Origin: Bacillota bacterium
GTDB lineage: Bacteria > Bacillota > Limnochordia > Limnochordales > ZCTH02-B6
Length of the DNA stretch: 64,000 nucleotides
Assembly (NCBI GenBank): GCA_017577945.1
Contig: PKQS01000009.1
Span: 248,001 to 312,000 of the forward strand
Direction: 5' to 3'
The notes under the pieces: generated by a model
Seen by the model: only the letters and a program-made list of their open reading frames with translations
The model's database searches: none
What the model was told of the DNA's origin: nothing
Translations under genes and position numbers: made by a program
Part shown: positions 16,722 through 25,954 of the stretch, piece by piece
Layout of the letters: each line of letters starts with the position of its first letter
Position numbering within the stretch: position 1 is the stretch's first letter

Positions 16722-18950
16722 TTGAACGAACAGAAATTTCAGATGGAGGTGGGGGGGCGGACGCTAGTCATCGAAACCGGCAGATTGGCCAAGCAAGCCA
16801 ACGGTTCGGTGCTGGTCCGCTACGGAGACACGGCGGTCCTAGTAACGGCCGTCATGTCTCGTGAGCCCCGCGAAGGCATCGATTTCTTTCCGCTGCTGGT
16901 AGACTATGAGGAACGCATGTACGCCGTCGGGCGCATTCCGCGCGTTTGGCTGCGGCGGGAGGGGCGGCCGAGCGAAGCGGCTACGCTGGCGGCGCGCATG
17001 ATTGACCGTCCGTTGCGGCCGCTGTTCCCGGAAGGCTTCCGCAACGACGTGCAAATTGTGGCCACGGTTATGTCGGTGGAGCAGGACAACGCGCCGGACG
17101 TCACGGCGCTTATCGGCGCGTCGGCCGCACTGACCATCTCCGACATCCCGTTCCTCGGTCCCGTAGGCGCTGTGCGTGTCGGCCGGGTCGACGGCCAGTT
17201 CGTCATCAATCCTACCGTCGAGCAGATGGAGCGGTCCGAACTGGACCTGGTGGTGGCCGGCACCAAAGACGCGGTCATGATGGTGGAAGCCGGCGCGAAA
17301 GAGCTGCCCGAGAGCGTCATGCTCGACGCCATCATGTTCGGCCACGAAGAGGTTAAGCGCATCGTCGCGCTGCAGGAGGAGATGCGGGCCGCGGTCGGCA
17401 AGCCCAAGGCGGAAGTGAAGCTGCACGAGCCCGATCCCGACGTGGCCGCGTGGGTGCGCGAGCGGGCCGCCGACGCGATCAAAGAGGCCGTGCGGAGCCC
17501 CATCAAGCAGGAGCGCGAGGAAAACGTCCGGCGGCTGAAGGAGCAAATCGTACAGTCGTTCCAGGAGGAGTGGGGCGAGCAGGCCGCCGAGCACGTCAAG
17601 GACGTGGAGGCGGTCTTCGACAAGCTCCTCAAAGAGCAGGTCCGGCACATGATCGTCGTCGAGGGCGAGCGCGTCGACGGCCGCAAGCACGACGAGATCC
17701 GGCCCATCTGGTGCGAGACGTCGGTGCTGCCGCGCACGCACGGGTCGGCCATCTTCACGCGCGGCCAGACCCAGGTGCTGAGCGTCTGCACGCTGGGGCT
17801 AAAGGGCGACGAGCAGCTGCTGGACGACTTGGGCGACGAGGATCGCAAGCGCTACATTCACCACTACAACTTCCCGGGCTACAGCGTCGGCGAAGTGCGG
17901 CCCATGCGGTCGCCGGGCCGGCGGGAAATCGGCCACGGGCATCTGGCCGAGCGGGCGCTCTTGCCGGTCATTCCGCCCGAGGAAGAGTTTCCGTATACGA
18001 TCCGCGTCGTGTCGGAAGTGCTGGAGTCCAACGGGTCGTCGTCCATGGCTAGCACGTGCGGCAGCACGCTGGCGCTGATGGACGCGGGCGTGCCCATCCG
18101 CAAGCCGGTGGCCGGCGTCGCCATGGGTCTCGTCCAGTATGAAGGCGGCTTCGCCATCTTGACCGACATCCAGGGCATCGAGGATGCCTTGGGCGACATG
18201 GACTTCAAGGTGGCGGGCACGGCCGACGGCGTCACCGCCCTGCAGATGGACATCAAGATCAAGGGCGTGACGCGCGAGATTCTCGCCAAGGCGTTCGAGC
18301 AGGCGCGCGCCGGGCGGCTGTACATCCTCGAGCGCATGCTGCAGGTCTTGGACAAGCCGAGGCCGCAGCTGTCGCCGTACGCGCCGCGCATCATCACGAT
18401 GACGATTCCGGTGGAGAAGATCCGGGAAGTCATCGGGCCCGGCGGCCGGACCATCAACAAGATCATCGCCGATACGGGTGTGCAGATCGACATCGAGGAC
18501 GACGGCCGTGTCTACATCGCTTCCACCGATCCGGAGGCGGGCCAGAAGGCCAAGAAGCTCATCGAGGCCATCGTCAAAGATGTGGAAGTGGGCGAATACT
18601 ATACCGGCACGGTTACGCGCATCATGAATTTCGGCGCGTTCGTGGAAATCGCGCCGGGCAAGGAAGGGCTCATCCACATCTCGCAGCTGGCGCCGTACCG
18701 GGTCACGCAGGTGGAAGACGTGGTCAACGTCGGCGACGAGGTGCGGGTCAAGGTTGTCGAGATCGACAGCTTCGGTCGCATCAACCTGTCGCGCAAGGAC
18801 GCCTTGACGGAGGAGGAGAAGGCCAGCGAACTGGCGGCGGCGTTGGCTCGCAAGAACGCGGGCAACGGCCGGTACGCGCGGGAGGCGCGTTCGGGCTCTT
18901 CCGGCGGCCGGGGGGCACGTGGCCGGGGCGACAAGCGCTCGCGCGGCTGA
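16722..18950 (+). CDS. pnp: Polyribonucleotide nucleotidyltransferase (PNPase)
   Basis: Phosphorolytic 3'-5' exoribonuclease of mRNA decay. Two RNase PH domains ([23 protein letters not shown] early; [23 protein letters not shown] near 345) flank a helical linker. Then come KH ([22 protein letters not shown], about 560-615) and S1 (about 623-693) domains and a Gly/Arg-rich tail ending in RGDKRSRG. The start is placed at a TTG because GGGAGGT sits 8 bases before it and the result, [14 protein letters not shown], matches other PNPase N termini. The 742 residues are slightly longer than Bacillus PNPase because of the tail. Confidence 0.96.
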   Translation: MNEQKFQMEVGGRTLVIETGRLAKQANGSVLVRYGDTAVLVTAVMSREPREGIDFFPLLVDYEERMYAVGRIPRVWLRREGRPSEAATLAARMIDRPLRPLFPEGFRNDVQIVATVMSVEQDNAPDVTALIGASAALTISDIPFLGPVGAVRVGRVDGQFVINPTVEQMERSELDLVVAGTKDAVMMVEAGAKELPESVMLDAIMFGHEEVKRIVALQEEMRAAVGKPKAEVKLHEPDPDVAAWVRERAADAIKEAVRSPIKQEREENVRRLKEQIVQSFQEEWGEQAAEHVKDVEAVFDKLLKEQVRHMIVVEGERVDGRKHDEIRPIWCETSVLPRTHGSAIFTRGQTQVLSVCTLGLKGDEQLLDDLGDEDRKRYIHHYNFPGYSVGEVRPMRSPGRREIGHGHLAERALLPVIPPEEEFPYTIRVVSEVLESNGSSSMASTCGSTLALMDAGVPIRKPVAGVAMGLVQYEGGFAILTDIQGIEDALGDMDFKVAGTADGVTALQMDIKIKGVTREILAKAFEQARAGRLYILERMLQVLDKPRPQLSPYAPRIITMTIPVEKIREVIGPGGRTINKIIADTGVQIDIEDDGRVYIASTDPEAGQKAKKLIEAIVKDVEVGEYYTGTVTRIMNFGAFVEIAPGKEGLIHISQLAPYRVTQVEDVVNVGDEVRVKVVEIDSFGRINLSRKDALTEEEKASELAAALARKNAGNGRYAREARSGSSGGRGARGRGDKRSRG

Positions 18951-18990
18951 CGCCGGAGGGGGCGGTCGTCGGCGTGCAGGCTAGATCTCA

Positions 18991-19023
18991 GCAGGTGCCT
19001 ACGGGAGGTCACCTGCTTTTTTT
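18991..19023 (+). terminator. Rho-independent terminator after pnp
   Basis: GCAGGTG / CACCTGC stem with a 12-base loop followed directly by seven T. It ends the rpsO-pnp transcript. Confidence 0.85.
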
Positions 19024-19109
19024 GTTGCTCTGAACAGCTGGCCCGCGTCGCGCCGGAGAGGGGGCTTCGGGAGAGCGGGCCAGCGCGGCGCAGGCGGGGG
19101 TGGTTCGGC

Positions 19110-20198
19110 ATGCGCAGTGTCAATACGGCCGAGGGCATCGTGCGCCGGGCCATGCGCGAGGCGGACGGGTTGTGGCGGCTGACGGTGGAGGTGGACGGGC
19201 GCAGCCGGGAGGCGCTCCTGTTTGAGCAGCTGACGCCGCCCGCGGACGTAGGCGACCGCGTCGCGCTCAACACGACGGCCGTGGACTTGGGCTTAGGGAC
19301 GGGGGGCGTGGACTTCGTCGTGCACGTCGTCGGCCGCAGCCGGCGGAGCGACGGGCCCGGACATATCATGAAGCTGCGTTATACGCCCGCGCAGCTGCCC
19401 GTTCTGGCCGCGGAGGAAGAAGCCAGCCCGCACCACGCGCTGCTGCGGGAAAAAAGCGACTTGGCCGGCCTGCCGGTCGTCATCGCGGGGCTGCACAGCC
19501 AGCTGGCCCCCGCGGCCGCGGCGCTGCGGCTGGCGCTCGGTCCCCGGGCGACCCTCGTGTACGTCATGACCGACGGCGGTGCGCTGCCGCTGGCCTTCAG
19601 CGGGCTGGTGCGGCGGCTTATCCAAGCGGGCCTGCTGGACAAGACCGTCACGGTGGGACACGCCTTCGGGGGCGACTTGGAAGCGGTCACGCTGTTTTCC
19701 GGTTTGCTGGCCGCCCGCTGGGCGCTGGGCGCCGACGCGGCCGTCGTGGCCATGGGCCCGGGCGTCGTCGGCACGGGCACGAAGTTTGGCACGACGGCCG
19801 TGGAAGCCGGCCAGCACGCGGACGCGGCAGCCATCCTGGGGGGCCGGCCCGTGGCCGCGCCGCGCCTCAGCTTCGCCGATCCCCGGCCCCGCCACCGGGG
19901 CGTCAGCCACCACACGCTGACCGCCTTCGGCGTCGTCGCCCAGCGACGGTGTACCGTCGTCGTGCCCGCACTGCCCGCCGAGCAGCGCGCCGTCGTCCTG
20001 GAGCAGCTGCGGCAGGCGGGCATTGACCAGCGCCACGACGTGCGGGAAGAAGCGCGCGGGCAAGAGGCGCTGGATCTGCTGGCCGCCGCGGGCATTCCTC
20101 TGCGCTCCATGGGCCGCAGCGTGGAGGAGGATCCCGCTTTGTTCTTGGCGGCGGCCGCGGCCGGCTTCGTGGCGGGCGATTTGGCGGGCGGCGCATGA
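19110..20198 (+). CDS. DUF3866 family protein
   Basis: 362-residue protein of a family found mainly in Bacillota and Actinobacteria with no established function. Features seen: an N-terminal beta-rich segment (EGIVRRAM, LNTTAVDLGLGTGGVDFVVHVV), then alternating strand/helix with PVVIAGLHSQLAP, VYVMTDGGALPLAFSGLV, AVVAMGPGVVGTGTKFG and PRHRGVSHHTLTAFG. The conserved glycine- and histidine-rich loops look like an active or ligand site. No signal peptide. It stands between pnp and spoIIM with its own GGGGGTGG site. Confidence 0.8.
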   Translation: MRSVNTAEGIVRRAMREADGLWRLTVEVDGRSREALLFEQLTPPADVGDRVALNTTAVDLGLGTGGVDFVVHVVGRSRRSDGPGHIMKLRYTPAQLPVLAAEEEASPHHALLREKSDLAGLPVVIAGLHSQLAPAAAALRLALGPRATLVYVMTDGGALPLAFSGLVRRLIQAGLLDKTVTVGHAFGGDLEAVTLFSGLLAARWALGADAAVVAMGPGVVGTGTKFGTTAVEAGQHADAAAILGGRPVAAPRLSFADPRPRHRGVSHHTLTAFGVVAQRRCTVVVPALPAEQRAVVLEQLRQAGIDQRHDVREEARGQEALDLLAAAGIPLRSMGRSVEEDPALFLAAAAAGFVAGDLAGGA

Positions 20199-20265
20199 GG
20201 AAAGGCCGGGGTGCATAAGCCTAAGCGGAGAACGCCACGCCCTGGGGCGAAGGGGGAGAGCGGCC

Positions 20266-20910
20266 GTGGGCCGCCGGTGGGGCGACGTCTTGCGCGGGTA
20301 CGTGCGCCGGCGCATGGCGCTGCTCGTATGCGTCGTCGCGGCGTTCGCCGCCGGGCTGGCGGCGGGGGCGCTGGCCGTCGATCGGGTCGACCCCGAGGGG
20401 CGTGCGGCGCTGGCCGGCGAGGTGGAGGCGCTGTTCCGCAGCGCGGGCAGCCGCCCCGCGTCCCCGCCGGCCGAGGTGCTGCGCTTCGCCCTGTCCGAGT
20501 ACATCTTGAAGCACCTCGCTCTCATCGGCGCCCTCGGCCTTTCCATCGCCGGTGCTCCCGGCGTCCTGGCCGTGGTGTTCCTGCGCGGCTTCTCGCTGGG
20601 CTTTGCCGCCGCGTTCCTGGCCGAAGCCGGCTGGCTCGCGGGCGCCGTGCTGGCCGTGGTCGCCTTGCTGCCGCAAAACGTGCTGGCGGTGCCGGCGACG
20701 CTGGCGGCGGGCGTCGCAGCGCTGAGCTTTGCGGGTGCGGCGGTGCGCGCGCTGTCCGGCCGGCGCGACGTCAACGTCTTTCGTCACCTGGCCGGTTTCG
20801 TCCTGATTTTGGCCGCCAGCGGGGCGGCGCTGGTGGCGGCGGCGTTCGTGGAGGCGTACGTGTCGCCCGTGCTCATGGGCACCGCAGCGCGGTGGCTGCC
20901 GATGCGCTAG
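20266..20910 (+). CDS. spoIIM: Stage II sporulation protein M
   Basis: Membrane part of the DMP complex (SpoIID, SpoIIM, SpoIIP) that drives engulfment of the forespore. The protein has 214 residues, like Bacillus SpoIIM, and about five hydrophobic segments: a first helix after a basic start (RRRMALLVCVVAAFAAGLAAG), then EYILKHLALIGALGLSIAG, GFSLGFAAAFLAEAG and others. A GTG start is chosen because GGGGGAGA lies just before it. In Bacilli and Clostridia spoIIM usually precedes xerD and deoB; here deoB follows directly and xerD is at 55769. Confidence 0.85.
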   Translation: MGRRWGDVLRGYVRRRMALLVCVVAAFAAGLAAGALAVDRVDPEGRAALAGEVEALFRSAGSRPASPPAEVLRFALSEYILKHLALIGALGLSIAGAPGVLAVVFLRGFSLGFAAAFLAEAGWLAGAVLAVVALLPQNVLAVPATLAAGVAALSFAGAAVRALSGRRDVNVFRHLAGFVLILAASGAALVAAAFVEAYVSPVLMGTAARWLPMR

Positions 20911-21017
20911 CGGGCGCGCCGGCGCGGTTCGTTGGGCGATCAGTTTCGCGGCGCGCCGGCCCGGGGGCAGGGGAGAAACGCGTGGTTGCCGAATTTCCCC
21001 GCTGTAGACGTCATTTC

Positions 21018-21041
21018 GCCGCCGCGGCGGTTCGCGGCGGC
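21018..21041 (+). promoter_or_regulatory. GC-rich stem-loop before deoB
   Basis: Nine-base perfect inverted repeat GCCGCCGCG / CGCGGCGGC with a six-base loop, seven bases before the GGAGG site of deoB. No T run. It may end the spoIIM transcript inefficiently or hinder initiation at deoB; function unknown. Confidence 0.35.
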
Positions 21042-21061
21042 TTGCTTGGAGGACTCATCAG

Positions 21062-22246
21062 ATGACTCGCAACGGTCGAGTAGCGTGGATTGTCATGGAC
21101 GGCGTCGGCATCGGCGAGCTTCCCGATGCCGACCAGTACGGCGACGTAGGCTCCAACACGCTGCGCAACACCGCGTTGGCGGTAGGCGGCCTGCGGATGC
21201 CGAACATGCAGCGGCTGGGCCTGGGCAACATCGGCGACATCCCCGGCGTCCCCCCGGCGGACAAGCCTCTGGCTTGTTTCGGGCGCATGGCCGAGCGCTC
21301 TGCGGGCAAAGACACGACGACCGGGCACTGGGAGCTGGCCGGGCTGTATCTGGACCGGCCGTTTCCCACGTACCCGAACGGGTTTCCCGAGGAAGTGATT
21401 AAGCCGTTCGAGGAAGCCATCGGCCGGAAAGTGCTGGGCAACAAGCCGGCTTCGGGCACCGCCATCATCGAGGAACTGGGCGAGGAGCACATGCGCACGG
21501 GCCGGCCCATCGTATACACGTCGGCCGACAGCGTGTTCCAAATCGCGGCCCACGAGGAGATTATTCCCGTTGAAGAGCTCTACGAGATGTGCCGCATCGC
21601 CCGGGAAATCCTGACGGGCGAGCACGCCGTGGGCCGCGTCATCGCGCGGCCCTTTATCGGCCAGCCGGGCAGCTTCCAGCGGACGGCGCGCCGGCGGGAC
21701 TTCAGCCTGGAGCCGCCGCGGCCGACGGTGCTAGACCGGCTGGTGGAAGCCGGCATCCCGGTCTACTCGGTGGGCAAGATCGAAGACATTTTCGCCCAGC
21801 GGGGCATCACCCGCGGCCATTACACCAAGGGCAACATGGCCACGATGGACGGCGTCGTGAAGCTGCTCAGGGAAGAAGCGGGACCGTGCCTCATTTTCGC
21901 CAACTGCATCGACTTCGACATGCTGTACGGCCACCGCAACAACCCCGAAGGCATGGCGCAGGCGCTGGCGGAATTCGACGCCCGCATTCCTGACGTGATG
22001 GCGGAGCTGCGGGACGGCGACTTGCTCATCATCACGGCCGACCACGGCAACGACCCGACGACGCCCAGCACGGACCACTCGCGGGAGTACGTGCCGCTGT
22101 TGGTGTGCGGTCCGGCGGCCAAGCAGGGCGTGGCGCTCGGCACGCGTTCGACCTATGCGGACGTGGCGGCGACGCTGGCCGAGTTTTTCGGCGTGCCGGC
22201 GCCCGAGATCGGCACCAGCTTCTTGAAGGACATCCTCGCCGAGTAG
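21062..22246 (+). CDS. deoB: Phosphopentomutase
   Basis: Interconverts ribose or deoxyribose 1-phosphate and 5-phosphate in nucleoside salvage. An alkaline phosphatase superfamily enzyme of 394 residues with metal ligands in [13 protein letters not shown] (N terminus), the phosphorylated Thr in [13 protein letters not shown] near residue 84, and [19 protein letters not shown] near 325. Length is normal. With pdp immediately downstream it forms a salvage pair. Confidence 0.95.
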   Translation: MTRNGRVAWIVMDGVGIGELPDADQYGDVGSNTLRNTALAVGGLRMPNMQRLGLGNIGDIPGVPPADKPLACFGRMAERSAGKDTTTGHWELAGLYLDRPFPTYPNGFPEEVIKPFEEAIGRKVLGNKPASGTAIIEELGEEHMRTGRPIVYTSADSVFQIAAHEEIIPVEELYEMCRIAREILTGEHAVGRVIARPFIGQPGSFQRTARRRDFSLEPPRPTVLDRLVEAGIPVYSVGKIEDIFAQRGITRGHYTKGNMATMDGVVKLLREEAGPCLIFANCIDFDMLYGHRNNPEGMAQALAEFDARIPDVMAELRDGDLLIITADHGNDPTTPSTDHSREYVPLLVCGPAAKQGVALGTRSTYADVAATLAEFFGVPAPEIGTSFLKDILAE

Positions 22247-22280
22247 GCGGCGAGCGGCATGGCAAGGAGGCGCGGGTACA

Positions 22281-23588
22281 ATGCGGATGTATGACCTGAT
22301 CCGGAAGAAGCGGGACGGCGGCCAGCTGACGGAAGAGGAAATCCGCTTCCTGATCGAAGGGTTCACGAAAGGCGACATTCCCGACTACCAAATGGCTGCG
22401 TTCACGATGGCCGTTTACTTCCGCGGCATGACCGACGAGGAGACGGCCGCACTGACGCTGGCCATGGCGCACTCGGGCGATGTCGTCGATTTGAGCGCCA
22501 TCGAGGGCATCAAGGTGGACAAGCACTCCACGGGCGGCGTGGGCGACACGACGACGCTGGTGCTGGCGCCGCTGGTGGCGGCCTGCGGCGCGCCGGTGGC
22601 GAAGATGTCGGGCCGGGCGCTGGGGCACACGGGCGGCACCCTGGACAAGCTGGAGTCCATCCCCGGCTTCAACGTGTACATGACGCCTGAGCAGTTCGTG
22701 GAGAGCGTCAACCGGATCAAAGTGGCCGTCATCGGCCAGACGGCGTCCATCGCGCCCGCCGACGGCAAGTGGTACAAGCTGCGTGACGTAACCGCCACGG
22801 TGGAAAACGTGTCGCTCATCGCAGCCAGCATCATGAGCAAGAAGCTGGCGGCCGGCGCGGACGCCTTGGTGCTCGACGTCAAAACGGGCCAGGGAGCGTT
22901 CCTCAAGAAGTTCGAGGACACCGTAAAGCTGGCGGAGACGATGGTCTCCATTGGGCGGCGGGCGGGTCGCAAGACGGTGGCCCTCATCACGGACATGAAC
23001 CAGCCGCTGGGCCGGGCTATCGGCAACGCGCTCGAGGTGAAAGAAGCCATCGAGACGCTGCGCGGGCATGGCCCCGAGGATCTGGCGGAGCTGGTGCTGG
23101 CGCTGGGCACCGAGATGCTCCTCCTCGCCCGGGTGGCGGACGACGCGGCCGACGCGCGGCGCAAGCTGCAAGACGCGCTGTCCAGCGGCCGCGCCCTGGA
23201 AAAGTTCCGGGAGATGATCCGCAACCAGGGCGGCGATCCGCGGGTCGTGGACGATCCGTCGCTGCTGCCCACGGCGCCGGTGCGCACCGTGGTGGAGGCG
23301 CCCAGGTCGGGCTGGGTCGACGGCATCGACGCGTACGCGCTCGGCGACGTGACGATGCTGCTGGGCGCCGGCCGCCGCAAGCAGGACGACGTCGTCGACC
23401 ACGCGGTGGGCTTGGTCCTGCACGCCAAACTGGGCTCGAAGGTGGAGGAAGGCGACGTCTTGTGCGAAGTGCACGCCCGGCGGCCGGAAGACGTGGCGGC
23501 CGTCGAGGAGCGCATCCGCAACGCCTTCTCCATCGGCCCGCGGGCGCCGGAGCCGCGGCCGCTGGTGCTGCGCCGCATCGGCGACTGA
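22281..23588 (+). CDS. pdp: Pyrimidine-nucleoside phosphorylase
   Basis: Splits thymidine or uridine with phosphate to base and pentose 1-phosphate, the substrate of DeoB. The family signature KMSGRALGHTGGTLDKLESIPG is near residue 110, and KVDKHSTGGVGDTTT near 77 is the phosphate-binding loop. Length 435 is typical, with a C-terminal lipoyl-like barrel segment (SKVEEGDVLCEVHA). Strong AAGGAGG site before the ATG. Confidence 0.95.
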   Translation: MRMYDLIRKKRDGGQLTEEEIRFLIEGFTKGDIPDYQMAAFTMAVYFRGMTDEETAALTLAMAHSGDVVDLSAIEGIKVDKHSTGGVGDTTTLVLAPLVAACGAPVAKMSGRALGHTGGTLDKLESIPGFNVYMTPEQFVESVNRIKVAVIGQTASIAPADGKWYKLRDVTATVENVSLIAASIMSKKLAAGADALVLDVKTGQGAFLKKFEDTVKLAETMVSIGRRAGRKTVALITDMNQPLGRAIGNALEVKEAIETLRGHGPEDLAELVLALGTEMLLLARVADDAADARRKLQDALSSGRALEKFREMIRNQGGDPRVVDDPSLLPTAPVRTVVEAPRSGWVDGIDAYALGDVTMLLGAGRRKQDDVVDHAVGLVLHAKLGSKVEEGDVLCEVHARRPEDVAAVEERIRNAFSIGPRAPEPRPLVLRRIGD

Positions 23589-23737
23589 CGCCCGGGACGC
23601 CGCCGGAAAAGGCTGGGCGGTCTAGGCTGTAACCCGGACAGCGAGTCCCCCGGTCGCTCGGACACGGCGGGTCGTCCGCGGACGGGATATACGCGCAGGG
23701 CACCGCATAGGTCTAACACCGGGAAGGAGGCCGTGCG

Positions 23738-24961
23738 ATGCGCTGCGCGTTTTTTCGTTCACGGATGAGGCATGCGGCCGTCGGCTTGGCGGCGTGCTTG
23801 GCCGCTTTGTTGGCCTTCAGCCCGCCGGCGGCCGGGCAGGAAACGCTTCCAATTAAGTCTCGTTCCGCCATTCTGATCGAGGCGCACAGCGGCCGGGTGC
23901 TGTACGAGAAAAACGCTCACGAGCCGCTGCCGCCTGCCAGCGTGACGAAAATCTTCACGCTCGTCGTCGCGCTCGAAGCACTGCGGGACGGGCAAGTGTC
24001 GCTGGACGACATGGTGGTCGTGAGCCGCCGGGCCGCCGGCATGGGGGGCACGCAAGTGTACCTCGAGGTCGGCGAGACGATGTCGTTGGAAGACTTGCTC
24101 TACGCCATTGCCGTCGAGTCGGCCAACGACGCTGCGGTGGCGGTGGCCGAGCACATCGCCGGCAGCGAAGAGGCTTTCGCCGCCTTGATGAACGAGCGCA
24201 GCCGCGCCTTAGGGGCGCGCAACACCGAACTGAGCAACGCGTCGGGCTTGCCGCCCGCCGACGTGGGCATGCCCGGCCGCACCCATGTGACGACCGCCTA
24301 CGACATCGCCGTCGTTTCCCGCTACGGCTACACGTTGCCCATGTTCGAGCAGCTCGTCTCCACCTACGGCCCCTACCGCGTGCGCGAAGGCACGCGCGAC
24401 GAGCGGGAGTTTTGGAACCGCAACACGCTGCTCCGTTTTTACGAAGGCGCCAACGGGATCAAAACCGGTTACACCCGCGAGGCCCTGTATTGCCTAGCCG
24501 CCAGCGCCGTGCGCGACAACCTGCATCTCATCGCGGTCGTGCTCGGCGCGCCCAGCATCCAGGATCGGGACGAAGATATCCGGACGCTGCTGAACTGGGG
24601 CTTTCGCCAGTATGAAGCGCGTGCCGCCGTGGACGACGCGGCCGTGCTGGCGCGCCTGCCCGTGTCGAAAGGTGAGGCGGCCACGGTGGAAATCGGGGCG
24701 GCGCGCGACGTGTTCGTGGCGGTGCCGCGGGGTTCCGCTGCGGCGCCGGCGGTGGAGCTCTTGCTGCCGGCGCAGCTGTTGGCGCCGGTGGAGGACGGCC
24801 AGGTGGTCGGAGAGGCGGTGGTGCAGCTAAACGGCCAAGAAGTGGGCCGAGTCGACTTGGTCGCTCGTGCGGCGGTCCCGCGCGGCTCGACCTGGAGGCT
24901 GCTGGCCCGCACGGCCAGCCGGCTGCTGGGCAGTCTCTTGCCGTGGCCTGTCGTTCACTAA
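23738..24961 (+). CDS. dacF: Serine-type D-Ala-D-Ala carboxypeptidase (DacF-like)
   Basis: Penicillin-binding protein that trims the terminal D-Ala from peptidoglycan stem peptides, outside the cytoplasmic membrane. Signal peptide at residues 1-32 ending PPAAGQ; active-site SxxK at S68/K71 (ASVTKIF), SxN at S128/N130 (ESANDA) and KTG at 242-244. A C-terminal PBP5-type beta domain and a short amphipathic or hydrophobic end (SRLLGSLLPWPVV) anchor it. It precedes spoIIAA as dacF does in Bacillus, where it is the forespore enzyme for spore cortex; that assignment rests on position. Confidence 0.9.
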   Translation: MRCAFFRSRMRHAAVGLAACLAALLAFSPPAAGQETLPIKSRSAILIEAHSGRVLYEKNAHEPLPPASVTKIFTLVVALEALRDGQVSLDDMVVVSRRAAGMGGTQVYLEVGETMSLEDLLYAIAVESANDAAVAVAEHIAGSEEAFAALMNERSRALGARNTELSNASGLPPADVGMPGRTHVTTAYDIAVVSRYGYTLPMFEQLVSTYGPYRVREGTRDEREFWNRNTLLRFYEGANGIKTGYTREALYCLAASAVRDNLHLIAVVLGAPSIQDRDEDIRTLLNWGFRQYEARAAVDDAAVLARLPVSKGEAATVEIGAARDVFVAVPRGSAAAPAVELLLPAQLLAPVEDGQVVGEAVVQLNGQEVGRVDLVARAAVPRGSTWRLLARTASRLLGSLLPWPVVH

Positions 24962-24981
24962 CGGGGTGTGTTCACCGCATC

Positions 24982-25053
24982 AGCCTCGCCCGGGCCAACG
25001 CCGTGCCAGGCTCGCTGGTACCAACGCAGCGCTAGCCTCGCCCAGGCCAATGC
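24982..25053 (+). repeat. Two imperfect 20-base direct repeats upstream of spoIIAA
   Basis: Copies at 24982-25001 and 25034-25053 agree at 18 of 20 bases (AGCCTCGCCC[G/A]GGCCAA[C/T]GC), 52 bases apart, in the dacF-spoIIAA gap. They may be a regulator site or a small duplication. Confidence 0.45.
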
Positions 25054-25075
25054 ACGGCCGCCGCACCCGTCCGGC

Positions 25076-25103
25076 AGGAAATAGGCGAATAAGACAGAAG
25101 ATT
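25076..25103 (+). promoter_or_regulatory. Candidate sigma-H promoter for the spoIIA operon
   Basis: AGGAAAT resembles the sigma-H -35 (AGGAWWT). After a 13-base spacer, AGAAGATT only partly matches the -10 (RnnGAATWW). Bacillus spoIIA is driven by sigma-H with Spo0A. Weak on sequence alone. Confidence 0.3.
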
Positions 25104-25130
25104 GTAAATCGTGATCGGGGGTGCGGCGGC

Positions 25131-25490
25131 TTGATCATCGAGACGACGCGCAGCAAAGACAGCCTCATCGTGCGGCTGGCCGGCGAGCTGGACGTGCGGA
25201 CGGCGCCCGTGTTCCGGGCGCGCGTGCAGCAGGAGCTGGAGGAAGGCCCACGGCTGCGGCACTTGATCCTAGACTTGCGCGGCGTGACGTTTATCGACAG
25301 TTCGGGGGTAGGAGCGCTGCTGGGGCGCTGCCGGGACATCCGGACCACGCGCGCCGGGCGAGTGGTCGTCTTCGGGCTCCGCCCCAACGTGCTGCGGGTG
25401 CTCCAGTTCGCGGGCCTGCTGCGCGTGCTGGCCGTGGCCGAGACGAAGCAGCAGGCGCTGGCGCTGGTCAGGGAGGGGGAGACGTGGTGA
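25131..25490 (+). CDS. spoIIAA: Anti-sigma-F factor antagonist SpoIIAA
   Basis: STAS protein that releases sigma-F by binding SpoIIAB in the forespore. 119 residues; TGELD-like segment AGELDVRTAP and the phosphorylation site TFIDSSGVGALLGR, with the target serine expected at residue 57. The TTG at 25131 is chosen for its GGGGGTG site and because length then matches Bacillus (117). Its stop overlaps the spoIIAB start. Confidence 0.93.
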   Translation: MIIETTRSKDSLIVRLAGELDVRTAPVFRARVQQELEEGPRLRHLILDLRGVTFIDSSGVGALLGRCRDIRTTRAGRVVVFGLRPNVLRVLQFAGLLRVLAVAETKQQALALVREGETW

Positions 25491-25939
25491 CGGGCATGGA
25501 GCGGTTTGTCAACTACGTGACGATGGAGCTGCCCGCCAAGCCGGAGAACGTCGCTTTCGCCCGCACGGCCGCGGCCATGTTCGCGTCGCAGCTGGCTTTT
25601 ACGTTGGACGAGCTGGACGAGATCAAGGTCGCGGTGTCGGAAGCCGTGTCCAACGTCGTCGTGCACGCGTACCCGGACGGAGACGGCGTCGTTCGCCTGG
25701 AGCTGGGCCTGGGCGCGGACGGCTCGTTCGTGCTGCGGGTTATCGACTACGGCGTCGGCATCGCCGACGTGACCCAGGCGCGGCAGGCGCAGTGGACAAG
25801 CCGTCCCGGAGAGCGGATGGGGCTGGGCTTTACATTTATGCAGGAATACATGGACAAGCTGGAGGTCGCTTCCCAGCCGGACGCGGGCACGATGGTGACG
25901 ATGACGAAAACGCCCGCCCGTGCCGCGGTGGCGCCGTGA
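25487..25939 (+). CDS. spoIIAB: Anti-sigma-F factor and serine kinase SpoIIAB
   Basis: GHKL-fold kinase that holds sigma-F inactive and phosphorylates SpoIIAA. ATP-site motifs: VAVSEAVSNVVVHAYP (N box, near residue 48), VIDYGVGIADV (G1 box) and GERMGLGFTFMQEYMD (G2 box). The 150-residue length fits the family. GTG 25487 overlaps the spoIIAA stop and follows GGGAGGGGGA; ATG 25496 is the alternative. Confidence 0.93.
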   Translation: MTGMERFVNYVTMELPAKPENVAFARTAAAMFASQLAFTLDELDEIKVAVSEAVSNVVVHAYPDGDGVVRLELGLGADGSFVLRVIDYGVGIADVTQARQAQWTSRPGERMGLGFTFMQEYMDKLEVASQPDAGTMVTMTKTPARAAVAP

Positions 25940-25954
25940 ACGGAGGGAGCGGCC

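Noticed and set aside
24982..25053. Direct repeats as a CRISPR array or transposon end
   Set aside because: Only two imperfect copies, no regular spacers, no transposase or cas genes, and no target-site duplication.
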